Shown here piece after piece: positions 1-7,673 of a stretch of 58,682 nt of DNA. The notes under the pieces are model-generated. The model was not told the DNA's origin. It saw only the letters and a program-made list of their open reading frames with translations, and did no database searches. The stretch covers positions 1 through 58,682 of the forward strand of contig DGFE01000023.1 in NCBI GenBank assembly GCA_002391525.1. The letters run 5' to 3'. This stretch comes from Competibacteraceae bacterium UBA3908 (GTDB taxonomy: Bacteria > Pseudomonadota > Gammaproteobacteria > Competibacterales > Competibacteraceae). The number at the start of each line of letters is the position of its first letter. Within the stretch, counting starts at the first letter, position 1. The translations under genes were made by a program, and so were the position numbers.

Positions 1-662
1 GTCGCGCGGATCGGACCGGGCCGGGCCGCCAGATACCGGCCCAGAAATTCCCGGAACCGGCGTTCGCCGATGAAACAGATGCCGGTGCTGTCCTTCTTGG
101 CGTGGGTGACCAGGCCAGCCGCTGCCGCTCGTTCCCGCACCTCCCGCTTGGACAAGTCGCCGACGGGAAACAGCACGCTGGCCAGTTGGGCCTGATCGAG
201 GCCGTACAGAAAATAGCTCTGATCCTTGCCGGAATCGCAGCCCTTGAGCAAGCGCTGGTAGCCGTCCCGCTCGACGTGGCGGGCGTAGTGACCGGTGGCG
301 ATCCGGTCGGCGCCCAGCCGTCGAGCATGATCGAGAAACGCCTTGAACTTGATTTCGGTGTTGCACAGGATGTCGGGATTCGGGGTCCGCCCGCGGCGAT
401 ACTCGTCCAAAAAATAGCGGAATACCCGCTCCTGGTATTCGACGGTGAAATTGACCCGATGCAGGGGAATACCCAGCGTTTCACAAACCGACCTGGCGTC
501 CTCCAGATCCTCGGCGGCGGTACAGTAGCCGGCATCAAGGGAATCTTCCCAGTTCTTCATGAACAGGCCGTGCACGTCGTACCCCTGCTCGACCAGCAGC
601 AAAGCGGCGACCGAGGAATCCACGCCGCCGGACAGACCGACGACAATCCGGGTTTTGGACAT
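1..662 (-). CDS. mnmA: tRNA-specific 2-thiouridylase MnmA (3' part cut by window edge)
   Basis: MnmA uses persulfide sulfur and ATP to make 2-thiouridine at position 34 of tRNA-Lys, -Glu and -Gln. The reading frame starts at an ATG at 662 and runs off the left edge, giving 220 visible residues out of about 360-370 usual. It opens with the PP-loop ATP-binding motif SGGVDSS (residues 11-17). The family's first catalytic cysteine follows at residue 100 in NPDILCN, and the second at about 196 in STGICF. In many gammaproteobacteria nudJ lies directly upstream of mnmA. Here the next upstream gene on this strand is a phasin, and nudJ sits about 8.7 kb away. Identity is secure from the motifs; only the C-terminus is missing. 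Confidence 0.96.
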   Translation of the reverse strand, partial: MSKTRIVVGLSGGVDSSVAALLLVEQGYDVHGLFMKNWEDSLDAGYCTAAEDLEDARSVCETLGIPLHRVNFTVEYQERVFRYFLDEYRRGRTPNPDILCNTEIKFKAFLDHARRLGADRIATGHYARHVERDGYQRLLKGCDSGKDQSYFLYGLDQAQLASVLFPVGDLSKREVRERAAAAGLVTHAKKDSTGICFIGERRFREFLGRYLAARPGPIRA

Positions 663-764
663 CGACAGTGGGAGAGGTGCGTTCGGTGATGGGTCGAGGT
701 AAAGCGGCGCCTATGATAGCAGACACCTCGCGCCGGGGCAGCGGTGATGGATCGACCGATAAAG

Positions 765-801
765 CGGTCGGGGCCGAATTTTCCGGATTCGGTCCCGACC
801 G
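765..801 (-). terminator. Strong hairpin downstream of phasin 1, likely terminator
   Basis: A 15-bp stem (arms 765-779 and 787-801, one G-T pair) closes a 7-nt loop in the 208-nt gap between the phasin stop and the mnmA start. Read on the minus strand it is followed by a short CTTTAT tail. It is therefore a plausible but U-poor terminator separating the phasin from mnmA. The rest of the gap shows nothing else I can name. Confidence 0.55.
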
Positions 802-870
802 GAGGGTGAGGCAGGGGAAAAGCGAATTCCCGGACGGCGCGGGGGCCGCCCGGCGGATGACGCGAGGGAA

Positions 871-1212
871 TTACTTGTTGCTCGACAGGGTTTCCTGAAC
901 CAGCTTGTCGAATTCGGTCTTGAAACGCGCCGTCATATCGGCCAGCGCCTTGGTGTCATCCATGAATTTCTGATGCAGGCTGGCGATTGCCTCGGCCTGA
1001 CTGGTCAGGAAGGCCTGGAGGCTGCTTGGATCGCTGATGTCGGCGGCGGCTTTCATCCGGCTCATCGCCATGTCGATATACGATTGCAGCGAATTCATCT
1101 GGAAATTGACCAGAGCTTCCAGGTTGGCGGCCGATAACTTGTTGGCTTTGATAACTGGATTCAGGAAGTTTTGATACTGCTCGGAAATTTTGGTCAGGGC
1201 TTCGTTGGCCAT
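871..1212 (-). CDS. Phasin family protein (PHA granule-associated), copy 1
   Basis: This is a small helical protein of 113 residues. Phasins of this family coat polyhydroxyalkanoate granules in the cytoplasm and control their number and size. The sequence has no cysteine and is amphipathic and alanine-rich. It ends in the ADMTARFKTEFDKLV segment shared with the second phasin of this window (34107-34460, TDMSARFKTEMDHL). The ATG at 1212 was chosen over an upstream in-frame start because a GGAGA ribosome site lies just ahead of it. The gene is monocistronic, with a hairpin behind it and a promoter carrying a palindromic operator in front (1273-1301). The assignment rests on family resemblance plus the paralogue; the polymer genes phaC/phaB are not in the window. 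Confidence 0.88.
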   Translation of the reverse strand: MANEALTKISEQYQNFLNPVIKANKLSAANLEALVNFQMNSLQSYIDMAMSRMKAAADISDPSSLQAFLTSQAEAIASLHQKFMDDTKALADMTARFKTEFDKLVQETLSSNK

Positions 1213-1272
1213 GGCGGGTCTCCACAAGAGCGGTCGGTTGAGGGTGATTAGCTTACAAACAACATGGTAAAC

Positions 1273-1301
1273 AGCATAGCGCAGATTTTGTTGCAGTGCA
1301 A
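1273..1301 (-). promoter_or_regulatory. Phasin 1 promoter with overlapping TTGCA-G-TGCAA operator
   Basis: On the minus strand a -35 box TTGCAC (1296-1301) and a -10 box TATGCT (1273-1278) are 17 bp apart, about 60 nt ahead of the phasin start. The perfect palindrome TTGCA-G-TGCAA (1291-1301) lies over the -35. In its longer form TTGTTGCAGTGCAA (1288-1301) it matches 12 of 14 bases of the sites at the second phasin promoter. TGC-rich palindromes of this type are known targets of the PHA-sensing repressor PhaR; assigning PhaR here is an inference. Confidence 0.65.
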
Positions 1302-1413
1302 TATAATGCTCGTCTTCCTATTGCGACGCCGCATCAACAGGTTCGGTTGGCTGGCTTGGCGGCCAGAAAGTGTTGGCAGATAATACCCAACTTTATGGAA
1401 AAGGATAGGGGAA

Positions 1414-2316
1414 ATGTGGTTCAAGAATCTGACACTGTTTCGTTTGGTCGAGCCGTTTTCCCTGATGGCTGGGACGCTGGCCACGCGCTTGGAGCAGCAC
1501 GCTTTCCAGCCCTGTCCCAGCCAGCAGCCGAGCGCCGCCGGCTGGGTTCCGCCGCTGGGCCGCAAGGCGCTCGATCTGGTTCATCCCGTGGGGGGACGGT
1601 TGCTGTTCTGCCTGCGAACCGAGGAAAAAGTACTGCCGACCAGCGTGCTCAATCAGGCGGTGGCCGAGCGCGCCGCCGTGATCGAAGACCAGCAGCGGCG
1701 CCTGGTGCGGCGCAAGGAAAAGCAGGAAATCCGCGATCAGCTCCTTCAGGAATTGTTGCCCCGCGCTTTGACCCGCAGCCGTTACGGCTACGCTTATCTG
1801 GACACGGTGGACGGTTGGCTGGTGGTTGACAGCGCGAGCCCGCGTGGCGTCGAGGAAATCACGGGAGCCTTGCGCAAGACGCTGGAGTCCTTGCTCATCG
1901 CGCCGCTCAAGGTCAGGCAGTCTCCGGCGGCGGTGATGACCGCCTGGTTGATCGAGGGTCGGACGCCAGCGGAATTCGCCTTGGGCGATAGCTGCGAATT
2001 GCGGGCGGCGGCGGAAGACGGTGGGGTCGTGCGTTGCCGGGGGCAGGATTTGACCGGTGAAGAAATCGGTGGCCATCTGACGGCGGGCAAACAGGTTACC
2101 CGACTCGGTTTGAACTGGAGCGGACGGCTTGCTTTCGTCCTGGATGAAGCGCTGGTCGTGCGCCGGTTGCAATTCCTCGATGTGGTTCGGGAGTCGCTGC
2201 GGGATACCGCGACCGACTCCCCCGAAGCGGTGGCCGATGCCGAGTTCGCCTTGATGACCGGAGAACTGGCCTTACTGTTGCCACGGCTGCTGGAGTTGTT
2301 CGGCGGTGAAGCGTAA
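1414..2316 (+). CDS. rdgC: Recombination-associated protein RdgC
   Basis: RdgC is a ring-shaped, non-specific DNA-binding protein that dampens RecA-promoted recombination and associates with the nucleoid. The product is 300 residues, the usual length. It opens with the family signature MWFKNLTLFRL and carries the conserved segments GWVPPLG (about 43-49), a basic stretch around residues 98-104 and a C-terminal leucine-rich helix. The ATG at 1414 follows a GGGGAAATG stretch. The gene diverges from phasin 1 with an intervening region of about 200 nt that contains the phasin operator. No partner gene follows; the next ORF is unrelated. Confidence 0.95.
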   Translation: MWFKNLTLFRLVEPFSLMAGTLATRLEQHAFQPCPSQQPSAAGWVPPLGRKALDLVHPVGGRLLFCLRTEEKVLPTSVLNQAVAERAAVIEDQQRRLVRRKEKQEIRDQLLQELLPRALTRSRYGYAYLDTVDGWLVVDSASPRGVEEITGALRKTLESLLIAPLKVRQSPAAVMTAWLIEGRTPAEFALGDSCELRAAAEDGGVVRCRGQDLTGEEIGGHLTAGKQVTRLGLNWSGRLAFVLDEALVVRRLQFLDVVRESLRDTATDSPEAVADAEFALMTGELALLLPRLLELFGGEA

Positions 2317-2504
2317 CGGCGCGCGAACGCGGGCCGCTATTGGCGCGCGATCCAGACGGGTCATCCTCAGTCCCGATAAGCATGGCGTGCGTCATGGGCG
2401 CGCGTCTCGCACGGCCCCTGGTTCGGCTGACCATAAAAACAATAGGTTGTGCGCAGGCGGTCTTTCAGAGGCTTGGCAAGCTCGGCGGTTCGGATGAATG
2501 GCGC

Positions 2505-3551
2505 ATGAATAGTTGGCAACTGACGGGCCTGTTCGTGTTGGGCGGGGTGGGTGCGGTCATCGCGATGGCCGGCTGGCTGATCATGCGCCATACCCGAACG
2601 CGGAAGCGGTGGATCGAAGAGCGGCGGCAGGCGGTGAAACGGGCGGCGGCGGAGCGGGCGGCGGAGCGGGCGGCGGCGGAGCGGGCGGCGCTGGACAGCG
2701 AGGCGGCAACGCGGGCAGCGGCGGAGCGACAGGAGGCGAAACGGGCGGCGGCGGAGCGGGCGGCGCTGGAGCAGGCGGCGCTGGAAAAAGCGGCTGTCGA
2801 GCAGGCCATTGCCGAATGGGCCGTGGCCGAGCGGGCCGAAGCCGACCGCTTGCAACTGCGCCGGGTCACGGAAGAGCGACAGGCCGCCGAAGAAATTGAG
2901 GTGCGGATGCGCGCCGTCGAGGAAGCGATTGCCGAATGGCTCGAGGCGGAACGGGAAGGCGTCCGGCTGACCGCCGCGGCGCCGGGTCAGTCGCCACGCC
3001 AGACTTACACCCGGACCGAAGCTATTCGTCAACAGGTCCGTCTGACGGCTGGAAAGGTTGAAAAAGAGGTGGGAGAACTGGAATTCATCAAGAATCGTAT
3101 TCAGACCGGGGTGGATTTCCTGCCGCTCGAATTCAAGCAGACCATCGACGAGTGGAAGCAAGGCCGGATTTTACGGCACAGCACCTTTGAGGATCTCAAG
3201 CTCAAATTCCGTTACAAGGCTTATTCGATTGAGGACGGCTACGAACTGCTGTATCTATACACTGACTGGCTGGCCCAGCAGCGGCAGAAGCTGCGCGTCT
3301 TTGTCCGGCTGCTGGGTACTGAAGTGGACAAGGCGGAAAGTATTCAGGCCGCCATCGAGCGGGCGGAGCGTCGCGAACACGAAAAATATCTGGAGATGGA
3401 CGTGGAGGTGATTTTCACCTTGCGCGAAATCCGTGCCATCCTGGAGAAGCTGATCGGCATGGAGACCCTGCTCAAGCAACTCGAGGAGGTCTGCCGCAAG
3501 CGCGCCGAGCAGATCATCGCGCCGTCGTGGGAAGCCAAGGGGACGCTGTAG
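2505..3551 (+). CDS. Membrane-anchored Ala/Glu/Arg-rich coiled-coil protein, function unknown
   Basis: I do not recognise this 348-residue protein. The ATG at 2505 opens a single N-terminal transmembrane segment (about residues 6-27, rich in Gly/Val/Ala) followed by a basic patch. A long charged stretch built from AERAA/AALE-type units then runs to about residue 165 and reads as a continuous coiled coil. The DNA under it (about 2635-2800) is an imperfect tandem repeat of GCGGCGGAGCGG. The C-terminal half (about 180-348) is more complex, with several aromatic residues (FKQTIDEWKQG, YELLYLYTDWL), and looks like a folded helical domain. The N-in, C-cytoplasmic topology is inferred from the basic flank. 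A longer in-frame extension to 2340 exists, but it lacks the membrane-anchor logic and is unlikely. Confidence 0.7.
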   Translation: MNSWQLTGLFVLGGVGAVIAMAGWLIMRHTRTRKRWIEERRQAVKRAAAERAAERAAAERAALDSEAATRAAAERQEAKRAAAERAALEQAALEKAAVEQAIAEWAVAERAEADRLQLRRVTEERQAAEEIEVRMRAVEEAIAEWLEAEREGVRLTAAAPGQSPRQTYTRTEAIRQQVRLTAGKVEKEVGELEFIKNRIQTGVDFLPLEFKQTIDEWKQGRILRHSTFEDLKLKFRYKAYSIEDGYELLYLYTDWLAQQRQKLRVFVRLLGTEVDKAESIQAAIERAERREHEKYLEMDVEVIFTLREIRAILEKLIGMETLLKQLEEVCRKRAEQIIAPSWEAKGTL

Positions 3552-3686
3552 ATGGCGGCGCAAACCGCGGCGGTAACGCTATAATCGTTCCAGGCGATGC
3601 GGCATCCAGCGTGGGTTCGCCACGGCCAGCCCCTGCGAGACGACCGGACGTTCGGGAATCAACGATTTTTCGGGAGAGGAGGACTT

Positions 3687-4847
3687 ATGAGAAAAACGCT
3701 GTCCCTGCTGTTATTTTCCGTGCTGGTCTCCCTTGGCGTCGCCGCCTGGGGGGCCGAGAAAACGCTGAAACTGGGCGTCATCGCCGAACTGACCGGCGAC
3801 ATGCCGGCGGTGGGGGCGTCTTGCAGAAACGCCGCCGAGATGGCCGTCAAGGAGATCAACGACGCCGGCGGTCTGCCGGTGGGCAAGGAAAAAATGAAGG
3901 TGCAACTGGTGGTGGAGGACAACGCCGGCAAAGCCGATCAGTCCGCCGCCGCCGCCCAGAAGCTGATCACCCAGGACGAGGTGCTGGCCATCGTCGGCCC
4001 CAACGCCAGCCGCTACGCGATTCCCGCTTCGGAGATCGCCGAGAGTTCCGAGACGGTGCTGATCACGCCCTGGTCCACCAATCCCAAAACGACCCTGGAC
4101 GCCAACACCAACCAGCCCAAGAAGTACGTGTTCCGGGCCTGCTTCATCGATCCTTTCCAGGGCGGGGTACTGGCCCGGTTCGCGCTGGAGAACCTGAAAG
4201 CCAAAAAGGCTGCGGTGCTTTACGACGTGGCGTCCGATTACAACAAGGGCATCGCCGAGGTGTTCAGGGAGAAGTACGAAAAACTGGGCGGAAAGATCGT
4301 GGCCTTCGAGACCTACACCACCACCGACAAGGATTTCTCGGCGCAGCTGACCAAGATCAAGGACGCCAAGCCCGACGTGATCTTTCTGCCCAACTACTAC
4401 AGCGAAGTACCGTTGCAAGTGCAGCAGGCCAAGCGGTTGGGCATCGACGTGCCCTTCATCGGCAGCGATTCCTGGGGGAGCAACGAGCTGCTGACCTTGG
4501 GCGGCGCCGACCTGAATGGCTACTACTTCAGCACCCACTACGCCGCCGACAACGCCGCGCCGGTCGCCAAGAAATTTATCGAGGACTACGAGAAGACCTA
4601 CGGCGCCAAGCCGGACGATGTGGCGGCCTTGACTTACGACGCCTTCGGTCTGCTCTTCGGCTCGATCAAGAGCGCCGGCAAGGCCGACCGCGAAGCCATC
4701 CGCGCCGCCCTGTCCACCCTGCCGAGTTACCAAGGCGTGACCGGCGACATGAAGTTCCAGGCCGATTCGCGCGATCCGATCAAGAGCGCGGTGATCCTCC
4801 AGATCAAGGACGGCAAGTTCACCTACTTCACCAACGCCAATCCCTGA
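3687..4847 (+). CDS. livK: Branched-chain amino-acid type ABC transporter substrate-binding protein
   Basis: This is the periplasmic binding protein of the transporter encoded by the next four genes. It has 386 residues and begins with a signal peptide (MRKTLSLLLFSVLVSLG, cleavage near AWG-AE at about 22-23). The mature part starts with the LivJ/K-type segment LKLGVIAELTGDMPAVG and has the periplasmic-binding-protein type I fold pattern (NDAGG, VVEDNAGKADQS, VAIVGPNAS-like). The ATG at 3687 has an AGGAGG ribosome site 4 nt upstream; the ORF opens earlier, but that part is not signal-like. Several LivK-family proteins bind amides, urea or aromatics, so leucine/isoleucine/valine specificity is not certain. 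A hairpin separates it from livH. Confidence 0.92.
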   Translation: MRKTLSLLLFSVLVSLGVAAWGAEKTLKLGVIAELTGDMPAVGASCRNAAEMAVKEINDAGGLPVGKEKMKVQLVVEDNAGKADQSAAAAQKLITQDEVLAIVGPNASRYAIPASEIAESSETVLITPWSTNPKTTLDANTNQPKKYVFRACFIDPFQGGVLARFALENLKAKKAAVLYDVASDYNKGIAEVFREKYEKLGGKIVAFETYTTTDKDFSAQLTKIKDAKPDVIFLPNYYSEVPLQVQQAKRLGIDVPFIGSDSWGSNELLTLGGADLNGYYFSTHYAADNAAPVAKKFIEDYEKTYGAKPDDVAALTYDAFGLLFGSIKSAGKADREAIRAALSTLPSYQGVTGDMKFQADSRDPIKSAVILQIKDGKFTYFTNANP

Positions 4848-4880
4848 CCGGTTCGGGATGGAGGCGTGGAGGTAGCGCGA

Positions 4881-4907
4881 GGGCGACCCGAACGGGTCGC
4901 CCTTCTT
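4881..4907 (+). terminator. Hairpin between livK and livH (terminator or attenuator)
   Basis: The perfect 9-bp stem GGGCGACCC / GGGTCGCCC (4881-4889, 4894-4902) with a GAAC tetraloop is followed by TTCTT. It lies 34 nt after the livK stop and 31 nt before the livH start. Such partial terminators often let the abundant binding protein outpace the permease; here that is an inference. Confidence 0.65.
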
Positions 4908-4937
4908 GATTGATCCGCGACAGGACAGGTAACGACG

Positions 4938-5825
4938 TTGAGCGAAGGGATCGTTTACTGGCTGCAACAGGTTTTGAACGCCTTGCAGTTGGGCAGCATC
5001 TACGCCCTCATCGCGCTGGGTTACACCATGGTCTACGGCATCCTGACCATGATCAACTTCGCGCACGGCGACGTGTTCATGGTGGGAGCCTTTTTCTGTT
5101 TCCTGGCCGCCGTGTATCTGGGCCTGCCCTTCGTGCCGACGCTGCTGCTGACCATGTTGGGCGCCGCTCTGCTGGGCGTGATGATCGAACGGCTGGCCTA
5201 CAAGCCCTTGCGCCACGCGCCCCGGGTCTCGGCCATCATCACCGCGCTGGGCGTGGGCATCTTCCTGGAAAACTTCACCCTGGCGCTGGCGCCCTATCCC
5301 AAGAACATTCCCATGTTGTTGGAGAACGTGACCTGGAATCTGGGCGGGGTTTCCCTGTCTTCCCTGCAGCTCATCATCATCCTGCTGTCGCTGGGGCTGA
5401 TGTTCCTGCTGGATTTCGTGGTTCACCGCACGCCGGTGGGCATGGCCATGCGGGCCATTTCCTGGGACAAGACCTTCGTGCCGTTGATGGGCGTGCCAGT
5501 GGATCTGATCATCTCCATCACCTTCGCCATCGGCGCCGGGCTGGCGGGGGCGGCCGGCACCATGTACGGCCTCGCCTACCCGGTGATCGATCCCTACATG
5601 GGGATCATGGTCGGCTGGAAAGCGTTTATTTCGGCGGTGGTGGGCGGTATCGGCAACATCCGCGGGGCGATGATCGGCGCCTATATCCTGGGCGGGGTGG
5701 AGATCATGGTGGCGGCCTTCCTGCCCTCCACCTATCGGGATTTCGTCGCCTTCACCCTGCTGTTGTTGCTGCTCATCGTCAGGCCCTACGGGATTTTAGG
5801 CTCGCCGCGGATTCAGAAAGTATGA
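4938..5825 (+). CDS. livH: Branched-chain amino-acid ABC transporter permease LivH
   Basis: This is an inner-membrane permease of 295 residues that forms half of the translocation channel. It begins GIVYWLQQVLNALQLGSIYALIALGYTMVYGI, the typical LivH N-terminus. It has about eight hydrophobic segments and the conserved NFAHGD motif (about residues 40-45) and GAGLAGAAG segment (about 201-209). The start is a TTG at 4938 with an AGG-containing ribosome site in ACAGGTAA. The stop overlaps the livM ATG (ATGA at 5822-5825), so the two permeases are probably translationally coupled. Confidence 0.94.
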   Translation: MSEGIVYWLQQVLNALQLGSIYALIALGYTMVYGILTMINFAHGDVFMVGAFFCFLAAVYLGLPFVPTLLLTMLGAALLGVMIERLAYKPLRHAPRVSAIITALGVGIFLENFTLALAPYPKNIPMLLENVTWNLGGVSLSSLQLIIILLSLGLMFLLDFVVHRTPVGMAMRAISWDKTFVPLMGVPVDLIISITFAIGAGLAGAAGTMYGLAYPVIDPYMGIMVGWKAFISAVVGGIGNIRGAMIGAYILGGVEIMVAAFLPSTYRDFVAFTLLLLLLIVRPYGILGSPRIQKV

Positions 5826-6925
5826 AGAGCGCGCTGCATAACGGTCGGGAGTGGTTGGCGGCCCAGCGCTGGCTGTTGCCCGTATTGCTGCTGGCCGGGT
5901 TCGGCCTGGCGTTCGCCATCCCCGAGTACAACCTGCTCAACAAGTACGTCCAGTTGGTGGTGATGTACGTGGGGATCAACATCATCCTGGCCGTCAGCCT
6001 GAATCTGGTGAACGGCTACATGGGCGAATTTTCGCTGGCCCATGCCGGCTTCATGGCGGTGGGCGCCTACACCGCCGCCCTGCTCACCATGAAGGTGTTG
6101 CCGGTGGTCGCCTATCCGGCGCTGTTCCCGGTAGCGATCCTGGCGGGCGGCCTGGTCGCCGCACTGTTCGGCCTGATCGTGGCCGTGCCCTCCTTCAAGA
6201 CCCGCGGCGACTATCTGGCGCTGATCACCCTGGCCTTTCTGATGATCGTCAAATCGCTCATCGAGAACATCGACTACATCGGCGGGCCGCGCGGCATCCC
6301 GGGCATCCGCAGAATGACCACCTTGCCCTGGGTTTTTTTCTGGGTGGTGGTGACGGTCTGGGTGGTTCGGAATTTCGTTTATTCGAAATACGGTCGAGGC
6401 GTGCTGTCCATTCGCGAGGACGAAATCGCCAGCGATCTGATGAGCGTGAACACCCGCCGGGTGAAATTCCTGGCCTTTACCGTCTCGTCGTTCTTCGCGG
6501 GCATCGCCGGAGGCTTGTTCGCCCATCTGTTGCAATTCATCAGCCCGCGCGTGTTCGACATCATCAAGACCACTGACATCCTGATCATGGTCTACCTGGG
6601 GGGCATCGCCTCCATCGGTGGTTCCATCCTGGGAGCGGCCACCTACACCGTGCTGCTGGAACTGTTGCGGCCATCCACCGTGGCGGCCCTGTTGTCCTGG
6701 TTGCCGGCCATCGTATTCGAACCGCTGAACGAACATGTCATCAAGCACCTGGGGGTCTGGCGGATGGTGATCATGCCCCTGGCCCTGGTGCTGGTGATGA
6801 TCTTCTGGCCGCGCGGCATCATGGGGTTGCGGGAATTTCGCTGGTTCATACCCAAGCGGGATCTGGAAGCTCACCACCGCATCGCCGCGCGCGAGGAAAA
6901 ACATGGCGCTCCTCACGGCCACTAA
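5822..6925 (+). CDS. livM: Branched-chain amino-acid ABC transporter permease LivM
   Basis: This is the second permease of the transporter, 367 residues. It starts at an ATG overlapping the livH stop. About eight to nine membrane segments are visible, with the LivM hallmarks LNLVNGYMGEFSLAHAGFMAVGAY (about residues 59-82) and SIREDEIAS (about 196-204), the latter the EAA-type cytoplasmic loop that contacts the ATPases. The C-terminal tail is charged (about residues 345-367) and overlaps the livG start by 23 nt. The same frame is open far upstream through livH, but that part is a shadow. Confidence 0.94.
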   Translation: MKSALHNGREWLAAQRWLLPVLLLAGFGLAFAIPEYNLLNKYVQLVVMYVGINIILAVSLNLVNGYMGEFSLAHAGFMAVGAYTAALLTMKVLPVVAYPALFPVAILAGGLVAALFGLIVAVPSFKTRGDYLALITLAFLMIVKSLIENIDYIGGPRGIPGIRRMTTLPWVFFWVVVTVWVVRNFVYSKYGRGVLSIREDEIASDLMSVNTRRVKFLAFTVSSFFAGIAGGLFAHLLQFISPRVFDIIKTTDILIMVYLGGIASIGGSILGAATYTVLLELLRPSTVAALLSWLPAIVFEPLNEHVIKHLGVWRMVIMPLALVLVMIFWPRGIMGLREFRWFIPKRDLEAHHRIAAREEKHGAPHGH

Positions 6926-7673
6926 CGTCCGGCATTGCTTCGGCGGTCTCTGCGCGCTCGCCGACTTCAACCTCAATCTCGAGACCGGCGAGTTGATGGG
7001 CGTCATCGGCCCCAACGGAGCCGGCAAGACCACCCTGTTCAATCTGATCACCGGGGTCTACCGGGCTTCGGAAGGCAGCATCCAGTTCAAGGGCACGGAA
7101 CTGGTCGGCAAGACCCCGCACCAGATTACCGCCCTGCGCATCGGTCGCACCTTTCAGAATATCCGGTTGTTTCGGGATTTGTCGGTGCTGGACAACGTGC
7201 GGATCGCCCACTACGCCCAGGCGGATTACAGCCCGTTAGAGGCATTGCTGCAAATCGGTCGCTACCGGCGGGAGGAGCAACGCATCATCGAGAACTCCCG
7301 GCGACTGCTGGCGATTTTTCACTTGGAGGCTTTAGCCGGGGAAACCGCCAAGAATCTGCCCTACGGTTTGCAGCGGCGGCTGGAGATCGCGCGGGCGCTG
7401 GCCATAGGACCCGAATTGTTGCTGCTGGACGAGCCGGCGGCGGGCATGAACCCCAACGAAATCGATCTGCTCATGGAGTTCATCTTGTGGATTCGCAAGG
7501 AGTTTAATCTTACGATTTTGCTGATCGAGCACCAGATGAAACTGGTGATGGGTATCTGCGAACGGATGAAGGTGTTGGATTTCGGCGAAACCATCGCCGA
7601 GGGGCCACCCGAAGTGATCCAGAACCATCCCAAGGTTTTGGAGGCGTATCTGGGAGAGGGACCGGTCGGATGA
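6903..7673 (+). CDS. livG: Branched-chain amino-acid ABC transporter ATP-binding protein LivG
   Basis: This is a cytoplasmic ATPase subunit of 256 residues. It shows Walker A GPNGAGKT (about residues 37-44), a variant ABC signature LPYGLQRRLEIARAL in the LivG form, Walker B LLLLDEPAAGMNP and the H-loop LIEHQM. The start lies inside the 3' end of livM and the stop overlaps the livF ATG by 4 nt, so the whole cassette is compact. It pairs with LivF as a heterodimer. Confidence 0.95.
   Translation: MALLTATNVRHCFGGLCALADFNLNLETGELMGVIGPNGAGKTTLFNLITGVYRASEGSIQFKGTELVGKTPHQITALRIGRTFQNIRLFRDLSVLDNVRIAHYAQADYSPLEALLQIGRYRREEQRIIENSRRLLAIFHLEALAGETAKNLPYGLQRRLEIARALAIGPELLLLDEPAAGMNPNEIDLLMEFILWIRKEFNLTILLIEHQMKLVMGICERMKVLDFGETIAEGPPEVIQNHPKVLEAYLGEGPVG

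Noticed and set aside
1302..1413. PhaR-type operator as regulator of rdgC
   Set aside because: A TATAAT lies next to the palindrome on the plus strand, but no matching -35 box is found, so a shared promoter for rdgC is not supported.
2513..2899. Glycine-rich 128-codon frame in the repeat region
   Set aside because: Another reading frame of the GCGGCGGAGCGG repeat under the coiled-coil gene; the charged frame fits the membrane anchor and C-terminal domain.
3711..5426. 571-codon minus-strand frame across livK and livH
   Set aside because: Composition is His/Gln-rich, as in antisense shadows; livK and livH have motifs and ribosome sites.
4910..6925. Single 671-codon permease fusion
   Set aside because: The N-terminal half is an out-of-frame shadow of livH; livM begins at its own ATG at 5822.
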